From Streptomyces chilikensis (lineage in GTDB: Bacteria; Actinomycetota; Actinomycetes; Streptomycetales; Streptomycetaceae), in contig NZ_LWCC02000005.1 of the NCBI RefSeq assembly GCF_001642695.1, positions 1,563,936 through 1,602,053 of the forward strand: a stretch of DNA of 38,118 nt. Direction: 5' to 3'. The notes beneath the pieces were generated by a model that was not told where the DNA came from, ran no database searches, and saw only the letters and a list, made by a program, of their open reading frames with translations. A program made the position numbers and the translations under genes. Below, in pieces: positions 1 through 7,915 of this stretch. Positions within the stretch are counted from its first letter, which is position 1. Each line of letters opens with the position of its first letter.

Positions 1-273
1 CGCGGCGGACGCCGCGGACGAGGTGTCCGTGCCGTCGGCCGGCGTCGCTCCGCCGCCCGCGGGGGGCTGCTCGCCCTGGCCGGCGGAACCGTCGCCGACG
101 GGTTTGCGCACGACCACGGGCGGGATCGGCCGGGACCCTGGGATGTTGATCTTCACCCGGGTGGTCAGTGTGGTCTCGGTCTTGCGGTCCTCCGGCCGTG
201 ACGGCTCTGAAGGGTGCGCGGATCCGCCGTGCCCGCTGGGCGTGGGGGACGGACTGTCAGTTTCACGACTCAA
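1..273 (-). CDS. Conserved actinobacterial hypothetical protein, N-terminal part (runs off the window)
   Basis: An open frame of 91 codons starts at a TTG (273-271) and stays open to the window edge, so only the N-terminus is visible. The TTG follows GGGAG by 8 nt, and no ATG or GTG gives the same frame a better start. The protein begins LSRETDSPSPTP, is polar and rich in Pro/Ser/Asp, and contains a short basic/hydrophobic core reading RVKINIPGSRPIPPVVVRKP (about residues 41-60). The rest is Gly/Ala/Pro-rich. I recall this core in a conserved Streptomyces protein encoded beside mshB but know no function for it. The downstream part is missing, so no domain can be assigned. The frame is likely; the identity is unknown. 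Confidence 0.6.
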   Translation of the reverse strand, partial: MSRETDSPSPTPSGHGGSAHPSEPSRPEDRKTETTLTTRVKINIPGSRPIPPVVVRKPVGDGSAGQGEQPPAGGGATPADGTDTSSAASAA

Positions 274-450
274 GGCAGGTTCTCCCGGTTGGCTCCGCCG
301 CCCGTCACGATCACATCGGGCTTCTCGGCGGCGCGCTCCACGATACTGGCCGCTTCCCGCGGGTAACCCACGGCCGAGGCATATCCACCCCGGGGGGCAC
401 CGGGACGGCAGGACGAAGCGGGACGTCGATCCCAAGTGGGGCGGCGGTAC
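274..450. other. Intergenic region upstream of the partial gene
   Basis: These 177 bases separate the stop of the DUF6113-like gene from the start of the partial gene. A TATCGT hexamer (minus strand, 345-340) fits the TANNNT -10 pattern, but no good -35 lies 16-18 nt upstream. No gene, RNA or strong hairpin was seen. Confidence 0.35.
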
Positions 451-855
451 TCAGCGGTCGCGGCCGCCTCCGAGGGTGGCGCAGATCATAGCGACCAGCA
501 TGCCGCCCAGAAGGAACAGGTAGGGGCGCAGGCCCGCGCCGAACACGAAGTCGCCCTCGGGGCGGCTGGTGGTGAGCAGGACGACCGCCACCAGCCAGCC
601 CGCCACGGGCACGGCCGCACCCGCCCTCGAGGCCATCAGCCGCGCCCCGCCGAGGAAGGTCCCGGCGGCCCCGGCGAGCGCCAGCAGCAGCCCGCCGGGG
701 AAGAAGGCGCCCTGCACGAGCGCGCCTGCCGCCCCGACGAGCGCGCCGAGCAGGAACAGTCCGGCGTAGGCCGCCGTCCGGCCCGCCGAGGGCATCCGCA
801 GCGGCTGGGCCAGCGGCCCGCCGACGGGCCGCGGCCCCTTGTCGCTCACGCTCAT
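451..855 (-). CDS. DUF6113-like four-helix membrane protein
   Basis: The 134-residue product has a short polar N-terminus and four hydrophobic segments (about residues 27-47, 53-73, 79-96 and 109-128), ending in a short charged tail GGGRDR. It is an integral membrane protein with no catalytic motif. Its ATG overlaps the TGA of mshB (852-855), so it is probably translationally coupled to mshB. From memory, proteins annotated DUF6113 occupy this position next to mshB in many Streptomyces; the family name is recalled rather than searched. The function is unknown. The conserved overlap with a mycothiol gene hints at a linked role, but that is inference. Confidence 0.8.
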   Translation of the reverse strand: MSVSDKGPRPVGGPLAQPLRMPSAGRTAAYAGLFLLGALVGAAGALVQGAFFPGGLLLALAGAAGTFLGGARLMASRAGAAVPVAGWLVAVVLLTTSRPEGDFVFGAGLRPYLFLLGGMLVAMICATLGGGRDR

Positions 856-1790
856 GCCGTGCCTCCCCGGCGCTCCTCGGGCCCCTCGGGCCGTGCCGGG
901 GCCGCGGGCGCGATCCCGGCGAACAGGTCGTCCCCCACGCCGGGGCCGTCGGGCTCGCCCTTCACCAGCTGGTAGTGCTCCACCGCGAACAGCGGCTGGG
1001 CCAGGCCGTTGGAGAGGGCGAACCAGGGGCCGCTCACGGCGATCTGGGTGGCGTGGGCCGCCATGGCGGCCGCCTTGGCGGCGGCGTACGGGGTGCCCCC
1101 GGCGTCCAGGCGGACGCCGATCGACGCCGGGTCGTCGACGACGCCGGGCAGGTCGTCCACCTCGGCCGCCCCGGTGAACGGAAGGCCGGGCAGCGCCTCG
1201 CGGAGGCGGGCGAACGCCTCCTCGGCGACCTCACGGGGCATCCGGGTCCAGTAGATGCGGGCGATGTCCCAGGGCTCGCCCAGATCGGGTCGCACGCCCG
1301 GGTCGGCGGCCAGTTCCGCCGCCCGCATGGCGACGCGGTGGGCCTGGATGTGGTCGGGGTGGCCGTAGCCGCCGTTCGGGTCGTAGGTGACCAGGACCTG
1401 GGGGCGGACCTCGCGGATCACGGCGGCCAGGTGCTCGGCGGCCTCGTCCACCGGGGCGCCCCAGAAGGCGCCGGGGGCGTCGTTGTCGGGCAGGCCCATC
1501 ATCCCGGAGTCGCCGTAGCGGCCCGCGCCGCCGAGCAGCCGGACGTCCCCGACGCCCAGCTCGCGCATGGCGGCGGCCAGTTCCTGGCGGCGGTGCGCGC
1601 CCAGCGCCGCGCCGGACAGGTGGGCCAGTTCGGGCGGGATGACCTCGCCCAGCTCGCCCAGCGTGCAGGTGACCAGGGTGACCCCGGCGCCCTCGGCCGC
1701 GTAGCGGGCCATGGTGGCGCCGTTGTTGATCGACTCGTCGTCCGGGTGCGCGTGCACCAGCAGCAGGCGGCGAGCGGGCATGTCCGTCAT
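852..1790 (-). CDS. mshB: N-acetyl-GlcN-Ins deacetylase MshB (mycothiol biosynthesis)
   Basis: This PIG-L/LmbE-family zinc deacetylase removes the acetyl group from GlcNAc-inositol, the second committed step of mycothiol synthesis in the cytosol. The 312-residue protein has the AHPDDE motif at 14-19 and GHPDH at 143-147. By comparison with M. tuberculosis MshB, the zinc ligands should be H15, D18 and H147, and the general base D17. The surrounding segments ([16 protein letters not shown], and [12 protein letters not shown]) are typical of MshB rather than of the related Mca amidase. ATG 1790 has no Shine-Dalgarno; instead a TAAGCT -10-like hexamer ends 6 nt before it, suggesting leaderless expression. 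A second in-frame Met is residue 4. The 3' end overlaps the DUF6113-like gene by 4 nt. Confidence 0.92.
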   Translation of the reverse strand: MTDMPARRLLLVHAHPDDESINNGATMARYAAEGAGVTLVTCTLGELGEVIPPELAHLSGAALGAHRRQELAAAMRELGVGDVRLLGGAGRYGDSGMMGLPDNDAPGAFWGAPVDEAAEHLAAVIREVRPQVLVTYDPNGGYGHPDHIQAHRVAMRAAELAADPGVRPDLGEPWDIARIYWTRMPREVAEEAFARLREALPGLPFTGAAEVDDLPGVVDDPASIGVRLDAGGTPYAAAKAAAMAAHATQIAVSGPWFALSNGLAQPLFAVEHYQLVKGEPDGPGVGDDLFAGIAPAAPARPEGPEERRGGTA

Positions 1791-1796
1791 GGGGCC

Positions 1797-1802
1797 AGCT
1801 TA
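1797..1802 (-). promoter_or_regulatory. Candidate -10 for a leaderless mshB transcript
   Basis: On the minus strand the hexamer TAAGCT matches TANNNT and lies 6 nt before the A of the mshB ATG at 1790. That spacing would put the transcription start on or next to the start codon. No Shine-Dalgarno precedes that ATG, and no good -35 is visible (GGGGAG at the expected distance). Confidence 0.4.
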
Positions 1803-1858
1803 GGCCGGACCCCCCGGCGCTCCCCCGGCAGGCGTGCCGGAGGACGGAGGGGGCGGGG

Positions 1859-1873
1859 CCCCGGCACCCGGGG
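1859..1873 (-). terminator. Possible terminator after the 64-residue membrane protein gene
   Basis: CCCCGG and CCGGGG pair as a 6-bp stem with a 3-nt loop, 75 nt past the stop at 1948. A competing GTGCCGG/CCGGCAC pairing (1834-1840 with 1861-1867) overlaps it. There is no T-run, as is usual in Streptomyces. Confidence 0.35.
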
Positions 1874-1947
1874 TGACGGGAAAACCTGACGCGCGTCCTG
1901 GTGTACGCCGCCGCCGCGGGGGTATCCGGGACGGAGGCGACGCGCGG

Positions 1948-2142
1948 TCAGAACTTGAAGCTGCCGATCATGCCCGCGATGTTGTTGGTCAACTCACTGA
2001 TCGTGGGGGCCACCGACGACGCGGCGAGGTAGAACCCGAGCAGCATGCAGACGATCGCATGCCCCGCCTTCAGCCCCGACTTCTTGATCAGCAGGAAGAC
2101 GACGATCGCCAGCAGCACCACCACCGAGATCGAGAGTGCCAC
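1948..2142 (-). CDS. Small membrane protein, 64 residues
   Basis: The GTG start at 2142 has an excellent Shine-Dalgarno (GGAGGTGA, 7 nt upstream), which argues strongly for a real gene. The product has two hydrophobic segments: residues 4-18 (the run SISVVVLLAIVVFLL) and about 28-45, separated by KKSGLKAGH. It ends in a polar, possibly extracytoplasmic, tail (SELTNNIAGMIGSFKF). Similar 60-70 residue proteins with the SVAPTI-like segment are common in Streptomyces, some near plasmid-transfer genes; this is recalled, not searched. No function is known. It stands alone, divergent from the peptidase gene, with a TATGAT hexamer about 100 nt upstream. Confidence 0.78.
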   Translation of the reverse strand: MALSISVVVLLAIVVFLLIKKSGLKAGHAIVCMLLGFYLAASSVAPTISELTNNIAGMIGSFKF

Positions 2143-2243
2143 GGCGGTTCACCTCCAAAGCTCCCCAGAACACTGGCAGTCGGACCGAAGGGGCGACAAA
2201 TCCTTCGCGCAGCCAGCAGGTTGATACCCACCGGACGGGAGTG

Positions 2244-2249
2244 ATCATA
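2244..2249 (-). promoter_or_regulatory. Candidate -10 hexamer for the small membrane protein gene
   Basis: TATGAT on the minus strand is close to the ideal -10 sequence and lies about 100 nt upstream of the GTG at 2142. The hexamer 17 nt upstream (ACTCAT) is a poor -35. The neighbouring plus-strand TTGATA at 2221-2226 could instead be a -35 for the divergent peptidase gene, but no convincing partner follows it. Confidence 0.3.
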
Positions 2250-2319
2250 ACTATCCGAAGCCACGCATGAGTCGGCGCACAGCCGCACAAGGGGGGCGCA
2301 TGGCCAATATGGTCGGGTC

Positions 2320-4491
2320 ATGCAGACGGACACCGAATCCTTCCCCCGGCGGTACGCCCGCACCCAGCGATTCACCCTCGGGGCGCCCCGCGCGTTCACC
2401 GTCGCGCCGGACGGCTCCCGGGTCGTCTTCCTGCGCTCGCGCTCCGGCACGGACCGGGCCGGCGCCCTCTGGGTGCTCGACCTGGAGGCCGGCGGCGGTC
2501 CCGCCGAGCGGCTCGTGGCGGACCCCGCGGCGCTGCTGGAGGGCACCGGCGAGGACCTGTCCGCCGAGGAGCTGGCGCGGCGCGAGCGGAGCCGGGAAGG
2601 CGGCGCCGGCATCGTCGCCCACGCCACCGACGCCGCCGTGGAGTTCGCGTGTTTCGCCTTGTCAGGGCGGCTTTTCGCGGTGGATCTCAGGACCGGTGCG
2701 ACGCGCGAGCTGCCCGTCGCCGGGCCGGTGGTCGACCCCCGCCCCTCCCCCGACGGACGCCACGTCGCCTACGTCGCGGGCGGTGCGCTGAGGGTCGTCG
2801 GGGCGGCGGGCGACGGTGACCGGGCGCTCGCCGAACCCGAGTCGGGGACGGTCGCGTACGGGCTCGCGGAGTTCGTCGCGGCGGAGGAGATGCACCGCTT
2901 CCGCGGCTTCTGGTGGGCGCCGGAGTCGGACCGGCTGCTGGTCGCCCGGGCCGACGACGCGCCCGTGCGGCGCTGGTGGATCGCCGATCCCGCGCACCCC
3001 GGGCGGGAACCGCGGCAGCAGGCGTACCCGGCGGCCGGCACCCCCAACGCGGACGTACAGTTGTTCGCCCTGGGCCTCGACGGCAGCCGGTCGGAGGTCC
3101 TCTGGGACCGCGAGCGGTTCCCGTACCTGGCACGAGTGCACTGGTCAGCGGCGGGTCCGCCGCTGATCCTGGTGCAGGCGCGGGACCAGCGCGAGCAGCT
3201 CACCCTGACCGTCGACCCGGACACCGGGGCCACCCGCACGCTGCTCCGCGAGAGCGACCCAACATGGCTGGAACTGTTCGCTGCCACGCCCTGCTGGAGC
3301 CCGGCCGGCGAACTGGTGCGGATCACCGACGAGAGCGGGGCGCGGGCCCTCGCGGTGGGCGGACGCACGCTCACCGACGGGCGGCTGCACCTGCGCGCGG
3401 TGCTCGACGTGTCGCAGGACGACGTCCTGGTGTCGGCCTCCGCGGGCGAGGAGGCCGCCGACGCGGAGACCGGCGAGGTGCACGTCCACCGGGTCACCGC
3501 GGACGGGGTGGAGCGCGTCTCGCGGGAGCCGGGCGTCCACTCGGCGGTCCGCTCGGGCGGGGTGACGGTCCTGGTGTCGTCCACGCTCGGCCGGCCGGGG
3601 GCCCGGGTGCGGGTGGAGCGCGACGGCGAGGAGGTCGCGCGGATCGCCTCGCACGCGGCCGACCCCGGACTGACCCCCCGCGTCGCGCTGACCCGGGCGG
3701 GCGCGCGGCGCGTCCCGAGCGCCGTGCTGCTGCCCGCGCACCACCGGGCGGACGAGCCGCTGCCCGTCCTCATGGACCCGTACGGCGGCCCGCACGGGCA
3801 GCGCGTGTCCGCCGCCCACAACGCCCACCTGACCTCGCAGTGGTTCGCCGACCAGGGGTTCGCGGTGGTCGTCGCCGACGGACGCGGCACGCCGGGGCGC
3901 TCGCCGCAGTGGGAGAAGGCGGTCGGGGGCGACTTCACCCTCGCCCTGGAGGACCAGATCGACGCCCTCCACGACCTGGCCGGGCGGTACCCGCTGGACC
4001 TGTCGCGGGTGGCGATCCGGGGCTGGTCGTTCGGCGGTTACCTCGCCGCGCTGGCGGTGCTCCGGCGGCCGGACGTCTTCGCCGCGGGCGTCGCCGGCGC
4101 CCCGGTCACCGACTGGCGGCTCTACGACACCCACTACACGGAGCGGTACCTGGGCGACCCGGCCGCCGCACCGGCGGCGTACGCGGCGAGTTCGCTGGTG
4201 ACCGACGACGGGCTCTCCGGCGCCGCCGCGCCCGCCCGGCCGCTGATGGTGATCCACGGGCTGGCGGACGACAACGTGGTGGCGGCCCACTCGCTGAGGC
4301 TCTCCTCGGCCCTGCTGGCCGAGGGGCGGCCGCACGAGGTGCTGCCGCTGTCGGGGGTGACGCACATGACGCCGCAGGAGCAGGTGGCGGAGAACCTGCT
4401 GCTGCTCCAGGTCGACTTCCTGCGCCGCTCGCTGGGCATGTCGCCGGAGGGGACGGCGGGGGGCGCACCGCAGGGCCCGTCGGCCGGCTGA
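2320..4491 (+). CDS. S9 family serine peptidase, prolyl oligopeptidase / DPP-IV-like
   Basis: The 723-residue protein has an N-terminal beta-propeller (about residues 20-460, DPPIV_N type, with repeated blade fragments such as VAPDGSRVVFLR and DPRPSPDGRHVAYV) and a C-terminal alpha/beta-hydrolase domain (about 490-710). The nucleophile elbow is GWSFGGY with Ser570; Asp650 (HGLADDNV) and His682 (SGVTHM) complete the triad. The EEMHRFRGFWWAPES segment (about 190-204) matches the Glu motif that binds the free N-terminus of substrates in DPP-IV-type enzymes, so dipeptidyl-aminopeptidase activity is likely. There is no signal peptide, so it acts in the cytosol. It sits beside three peptide importers and could digest what they bring in; that link is inference. 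The ATG at 2320 has only a weak upstream GG-rich sequence. Confidence 0.9.
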   Translation: MQTDTESFPRRYARTQRFTLGAPRAFTVAPDGSRVVFLRSRSGTDRAGALWVLDLEAGGGPAERLVADPAALLEGTGEDLSAEELARRERSREGGAGIVAHATDAAVEFACFALSGRLFAVDLRTGATRELPVAGPVVDPRPSPDGRHVAYVAGGALRVVGAAGDGDRALAEPESGTVAYGLAEFVAAEEMHRFRGFWWAPESDRLLVARADDAPVRRWWIADPAHPGREPRQQAYPAAGTPNADVQLFALGLDGSRSEVLWDRERFPYLARVHWSAAGPPLILVQARDQREQLTLTVDPDTGATRTLLRESDPTWLELFAATPCWSPAGELVRITDESGARALAVGGRTLTDGRLHLRAVLDVSQDDVLVSASAGEEAADAETGEVHVHRVTADGVERVSREPGVHSAVRSGGVTVLVSSTLGRPGARVRVERDGEEVARIASHAADPGLTPRVALTRAGARRVPSAVLLPAHHRADEPLPVLMDPYGGPHGQRVSAAHNAHLTSQWFADQGFAVVVADGRGTPGRSPQWEKAVGGDFTLALEDQIDALHDLAGRYPLDLSRVAIRGWSFGGYLAALAVLRRPDVFAAGVAGAPVTDWRLYDTHYTERYLGDPAAAPAAYAASSLVTDDGLSGAAAPARPLMVIHGLADDNVVAAHSLRLSSALLAEGRPHEVLPLSGVTHMTPQEQVAENLLLLQVDFLRRSLGMSPEGTAGGAPQGPSAG

Positions 4492-4508
4492 ACCGCCCGG
4501 GAACCGGC

Positions 4509-4542
4509 ACGGGCCGGGGCGACATGGCGCGCCCCGGCCCGT
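4509..4542. terminator. Bidirectional terminator between the peptidase gene and locus 1
   Basis: A perfect 13-bp stem (4509-4521 with 4530-4542, arm ACGGGCCGGGGCG) encloses an 8-nt loop. It lies 17 nt after the peptidase stop and 80 nt past the convergent locus 1 ATPase stop, so it can serve both transcripts. Confidence 0.8.
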
Positions 4543-4622
4543 TCACGGCACCCGCACGGCCGTACGCTGTTCAGGTTTCCAGGTCCGTATATCGGAGACG
4601 GGTCCGCGGAGTTGCCTGTCTG

Positions 4623-5717
4623 TTAACGCGCCCCTCCGCGCGAGGGGACCGGCTCGTCCGGCGGCACCACCCGCCTCTCCTCCGCGAAGTGGCAGGCCGA
4701 CGGATGCGCCGCCGGGCCGCCCCCGCCGCGGAAGGCCTCCGGCACGGCGAGCCGCGGCACCTCGTCGGCGCAGCGCTGCCGGGCCTTCCAGCAGCGGGTG
4801 CGGAAGCGGCACCCGGAGGGGACGTCGGCCGGCGAGGGCACGTCGCCGGTGAGGATGATGCGCTCACGGCGGTCACGGGCCGCCGGGTCGGGGACGGGCA
4901 CGGCGGAGAGCAGGGCCTGGGTGTAGGGGTGCGTGGGGTGGCCGTAGATCTGCGCGTCGGTGCCGGTCTCCACGACGCGCCCCAGGTACATCACGCCGAC
5001 GCGGTCGGAGATGTGCCGCACCACGGACAGGTCGTGGGCGATGAAGACGTAGGCGAGGCCGAACTCGTCCTGGAGCCGCTCCAGCAGGTTGACCACCTGG
5101 GCCTGGACCGAGACGTCGAGTGCGGAGACCGGCTCGTCGGCGACGATGACCTCGGGGCGCAGCGCGAGGCCGCGGGCGATGCCGATGCGCTGGCGCTGGC
5201 CGCCGGAGAACTGGTGCGGGTAGCGGTTGACGTGCTCGGGGTTGAGGCCGACCACCTCCAGCAGTTCCTGGACCCGCCGGCGCCGGTCGCCCTTGGCGGC
5301 GGCCTCGGGGTGGATGTCGAAAGGCTCGCCGACGATGTCACCGACCGTCATCCGCGGGTTGAGCGAGGTGTAGGGGTCCTGGAAGACCATCTGGATGTTC
5401 CGGCGGACGGCCTTCAGCGCGCGGCCGGAGAGCCGGGTGACGTCCTCGCCCCGGTAGCGGATGGCGCCCGCGGTGGGGCGTTCCAGGCCGACCAGCATGC
5501 GCGCCACGGTGGACTTGCCGCAGCCGGACTCCCCCACGATGCCGAGGGTCTCGCCCCGGCCGAGGGCGAGGTCGACGCCGTCGACGGCCTTGACCGCCCC
5601 GGTCTGCTTCCTGAGGAGGACGCCCCGGGTGAGCGGGTAGTGCTTGACCAGCCCCTCGACCTCGAGGATCGGCTCGGTCGTCGTGTCCGTGCCGGGCACG
5701 GGCGCCGTGGTGGCCAT
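4623..5717 (-). CDS. Locus 1 oligopeptide ABC transporter ATPase, OppF type
   Basis: This is the second nucleotide-binding subunit of the locus 1 peptide importer (364 residues from the ATG at 5717, preceded by AGGAGA). Motifs are Walker A GESGCGKS 62-69, Q-loop Q113, signature SGGQR 171-175, Walker B IVADEP 191-196 and switch His228. A C-terminal oligo_HPY region carries the CRFRTRC cysteines typical of Opp/Dpp ATPases. An in-frame upstream ATG (5777) would add 20 Pro/Ala-rich residues without a better ribosome site. It is the last gene of its operon and lies 78 nt after the OppD-type gene. It is closely similar to the OppF-type gene of locus 3 (17679-18836), including [17 protein letters not shown] and the [10 protein letters not shown] segment. 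The transported peptide is unknown. Confidence 0.9.
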   Translation of the reverse strand: MATTAPVPGTDTTTEPILEVEGLVKHYPLTRGVLLRKQTGAVKAVDGVDLALGRGETLGIVGESGCGKSTVARMLVGLERPTAGAIRYRGEDVTRLSGRALKAVRRNIQMVFQDPYTSLNPRMTVGDIVGEPFDIHPEAAAKGDRRRRVQELLEVVGLNPEHVNRYPHQFSGGQRQRIGIARGLALRPEVIVADEPVSALDVSVQAQVVNLLERLQDEFGLAYVFIAHDLSVVRHISDRVGVMYLGRVVETGTDAQIYGHPTHPYTQALLSAVPVPDPAARDRRERIILTGDVPSPADVPSGCRFRTRCWKARQRCADEVPRLAVPEAFRGGGGPAAHPSACHFAEERRVVPPDEPVPSRGGAR

Positions 5718-5795
5718 CGGTTCTCCTGGCGGGCGGGTTCGGCCGGCGGTGGGCGTGTGGGGCGGCGCGGCGGGCATGTGGGGCGGCGGGCGTGT

Positions 5796-6800
5796 CTAGC
5801 GGCGGGCGGAGCCCTCGAGGCAGTCGCGCCAGAAGTGGCAGGCGCTGCCCCGCCCCGGCCCGGAGGCCGGTCCCCGCTCCACGGCGTGCAGCGGGGGCAC
5901 GTCGGTGCGGCAGACGTCCCGCGCCATCGGGCAGCGCGGGTGGAAGGGGCAGCCGGGCGGGACGGCGGTGAGGCTGGGCGGCAGGCCCTTGATCGCGTAC
6001 AGCTCCCGGCCCTTGTGGTCCAGGCGGGGGATGGAGTCCAGCAGTCCGCGGGTGTAGGGGTGGGCGGGCGCCTTGTAGAGGTCGTGCACGGGGGCCGTCT
6101 CGACGATCCGGCCCGCGTACATCACGGCGATCCTGTCCGCGACGTCGGCGACCACGCCGAGGTCGTGGGTGATCAGGATCAGGCCCATGGCGTACTCGCG
6201 CTGCAGCTCGGCGAGCAGGTCCATGACCTGCGCCTGCACCGTCACGTCGAGCGCCGTGGTGGGCTCGTCGGCGATGATCAGGTCCGGCTCCAGGGCCAGC
6301 GCCATGGCGATCATGATGCGCTGGCGCATGCCGCCGGAGAACTGGTGCGGGTAGTCGTCCACGCGCTGGGCGGCGGCCGGGATGCGGACCCGGTCCATCA
6401 GCTCGACGGCCTTGGCCCGCGCGTCCTTCTTCGACATGCCGCGGTGGACGACGAACATCTCGCCGAGCTGGTCCCCCACGGTGAGCACCGGGTTGAGGGA
6501 GGAGAGCGCGTCCTGGAAGATCATCGCCATCTCGGCCCCGCGGACGGAGCGCCGCTCCTCCTCCTTGAGCCTCAGCAGGTCGCGGCCCTTGAAGAGGATC
6601 TCGCCGCCGGTGATCCGGCCGGGCGGCGTGTCGAGGATGCCCATGACCGCCTGGGCGGTGACGGACTTGCCGGAGCCGGACTCGCCGAGCACGGCGAGCG
6701 TCTCGCCCGCCGCGACGCCGTAGCTGACCCCGTTGACCGCCTTGGCGACGCCTTCCCGGGTGGTGAACTCCACGCGCAGGTCGCGGACGTCGAGCAGCAT
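5796..6800 (-). CDS. Locus 1 oligopeptide ABC transporter ATPase, OppD type
   Basis: This is the first nucleotide-binding subunit of the locus 1 importer (334 residues). ATG 6800 is preceded by GAGGTGA, 8 nt upstream and overlapping the stop of the permease gene; a GTG 12 nt earlier is the alternative start. Motifs are Walker A GESGSGKS 39-46, Q96, signature FSGGM 154-158, Walker B IIADEP 175-180 and His212. Cys284, Cys290, Cys297 and Cys321 lie in the C-terminal oligo_HPY domain; related Dpp ATPases bind an Fe-S cluster there. Positions 6082-6431 are about 98% identical in DNA to the paralogue at 18829-19878, while flanks are about 82%, suggesting gene conversion. Confidence 0.9.
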   Translation of the reverse strand: MLLDVRDLRVEFTTREGVAKAVNGVSYGVAAGETLAVLGESGSGKSVTAQAVMGILDTPPGRITGGEILFKGRDLLRLKEEERRSVRGAEMAMIFQDALSSLNPVLTVGDQLGEMFVVHRGMSKKDARAKAVELMDRVRIPAAAQRVDDYPHQFSGGMRQRIMIAMALALEPDLIIADEPTTALDVTVQAQVMDLLAELQREYAMGLILITHDLGVVADVADRIAVMYAGRIVETAPVHDLYKAPAHPYTRGLLDSIPRLDHKGRELYAIKGLPPSLTAVPPGCPFHPRCPMARDVCRTDVPPLHAVERGPASGPGRGSACHFWRDCLEGSARR

Positions 6801-6808
6801 GGCGCGGC

Positions 6809-7915
6809 TCACCTCAGCTTCGGGTCGAGGGCGTCGCGGACCGCGTCGCCGAGCATGATGAACGCCAGCACCGTGACCGCCAGCGCCCCGGCGGGCCAGA
6901 GCAGCATGTGCGGGGCGTTGCGGATGTACGGGGAGGCGGAGGAGATGTCGATGCCCCAGCTGACCGTGGGCGGTTTCAGTCCGACGCCCAGGTAGGACAG
7001 GGTGGCCTCCAGGGCGATGTAGGTGCCGAGCGCGATGGTGGCGACCACGATCACCGGGGCGATCGCGTTGGGCGCGATGTGCCGCAGCAGCATCCGGGGG
7101 CCGGAGGCGCCGAGGGCGCGGGCGGCCTGTACGTAGTCGTGCTGCTTGGCGGTGATGACGGCGCCGCGGGAGATGCGGGAGATCTGCGGCCAGCCCAGCA
7201 GCACCATGAAGCCGATCACCGGCCAGACGCTGTTGCTGGTGACCACCGACAGCAGCACCAGACCGCCCAGGACCACCGGGATGGCGAAGAAGACGTCGGT
7301 GAGCCGGGAGAGCAGGGCGTCCCAGAGACCGCCGAAGAACCCGGCCAGTCCGCCGAGGACGCTGCCGAGGAGGGTGACGCCGAGGGTGGCGCAGACGCCG
7401 ACGGTGACCGAGGTGCGGGCGCCGTGGACGGTGCGGGTGTACACGTCGCAGCCCTGGCCGTTGAAGCCGAACGGGTGGCCGGGCCGGGAGCCCTCCTGGG
7501 CGCGTGCCAGGTCGCAGTCGAGCGGGTCGCCGGAGGCCAGCAGGGTGGGCCGGAGCGCGATCAGCACCAGGAACAGGATCAGCAGGGCGGAGACGACGAA
7601 GACCGGGTTGCGGCGCAGGTCCCGCCAGGCGTCCGACCACAGGGAGCGGGGCCGGCCGGACGGGCCGCCGCCGTCGGGCCCGGGGTCGTCCTCCAGCGTC
7701 CGGCCCTCGTCGGCGGCCAGGTCCATGGAGCCGCCGAAGCCGGTCCCGGCGATCGCCCCGTCCCGGGCGTCCGGGCCGTCGTCGGGGCGGTTCCCGCGCG
7801 GGCGGTCGCCCGTCGGGTGGTCGCCGGGCGGAGGGCCGCCGGGCAGGCGCTCCCCCGGCCGGCGGCCGCCGGCCTCCGGCTCGGGGCCCGGGTGCGTCCG
7901 GCGGGTGTCAGGCAT
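6809..7915 (-). CDS. Locus 1 peptide ABC transporter permease, OppC type
   Basis: The second permease subunit has 368 residues. The first 85 or so form an unusual hydrophilic Pro/Gly/Asp/Arg-rich cytosolic extension, followed by RSLWSDAWRDLRRNPVF, the first membrane helix (about 105-125) and the five-helix BPD_transp_1 core. The EAA-loop (coupling helix to the ATPase) reads YVQAARALGASGPRMLLRHI. The protein ends with FIMLGDAVRDALDPKLR, the usual OppC/DppC terminus. Its ATG overlaps the preceding permease gene by 8 nt, so translation is probably coupled. The locus 3 homologue (19895-20842) has only about 30 residues before the RSLWSDAW motif, so the extension is specific to this copy. Confidence 0.9.
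   Translation of the reverse strand: MPDTRRTHPGPEPEAGGRRPGERLPGGPPPGDHPTGDRPRGNRPDDGPDARDGAIAGTGFGGSMDLAADEGRTLEDDPGPDGGGPSGRPRSLWSDAWRDLRRNPVFVVSALLILFLVLIALRPTLLASGDPLDCDLARAQEGSRPGHPFGFNGQGCDVYTRTVHGARTSVTVGVCATLGVTLLGSVLGGLAGFFGGLWDALLSRLTDVFFAIPVVLGGLVLLSVVTSNSVWPVIGFMVLLGWPQISRISRGAVITAKQHDYVQAARALGASGPRMLLRHIAPNAIAPVIVVATIALGTYIALEATLSYLGVGLKPPTVSWGIDISSASPYIRNAPHMLLWPAGALAVTVLAFIMLGDAVRDALDPKLR

Noticed and set aside
2913-6995. Very long open frame on the plus strand (over 1300 codons) across the peptidase and locus 1 ATPase genes
   Set aside because: It lies out of phase within or opposite to well-supported genes with recognisable motifs. Such frames arise from high third-position G/C, and its product is Arg/Gly/Ala-rich without any domain.
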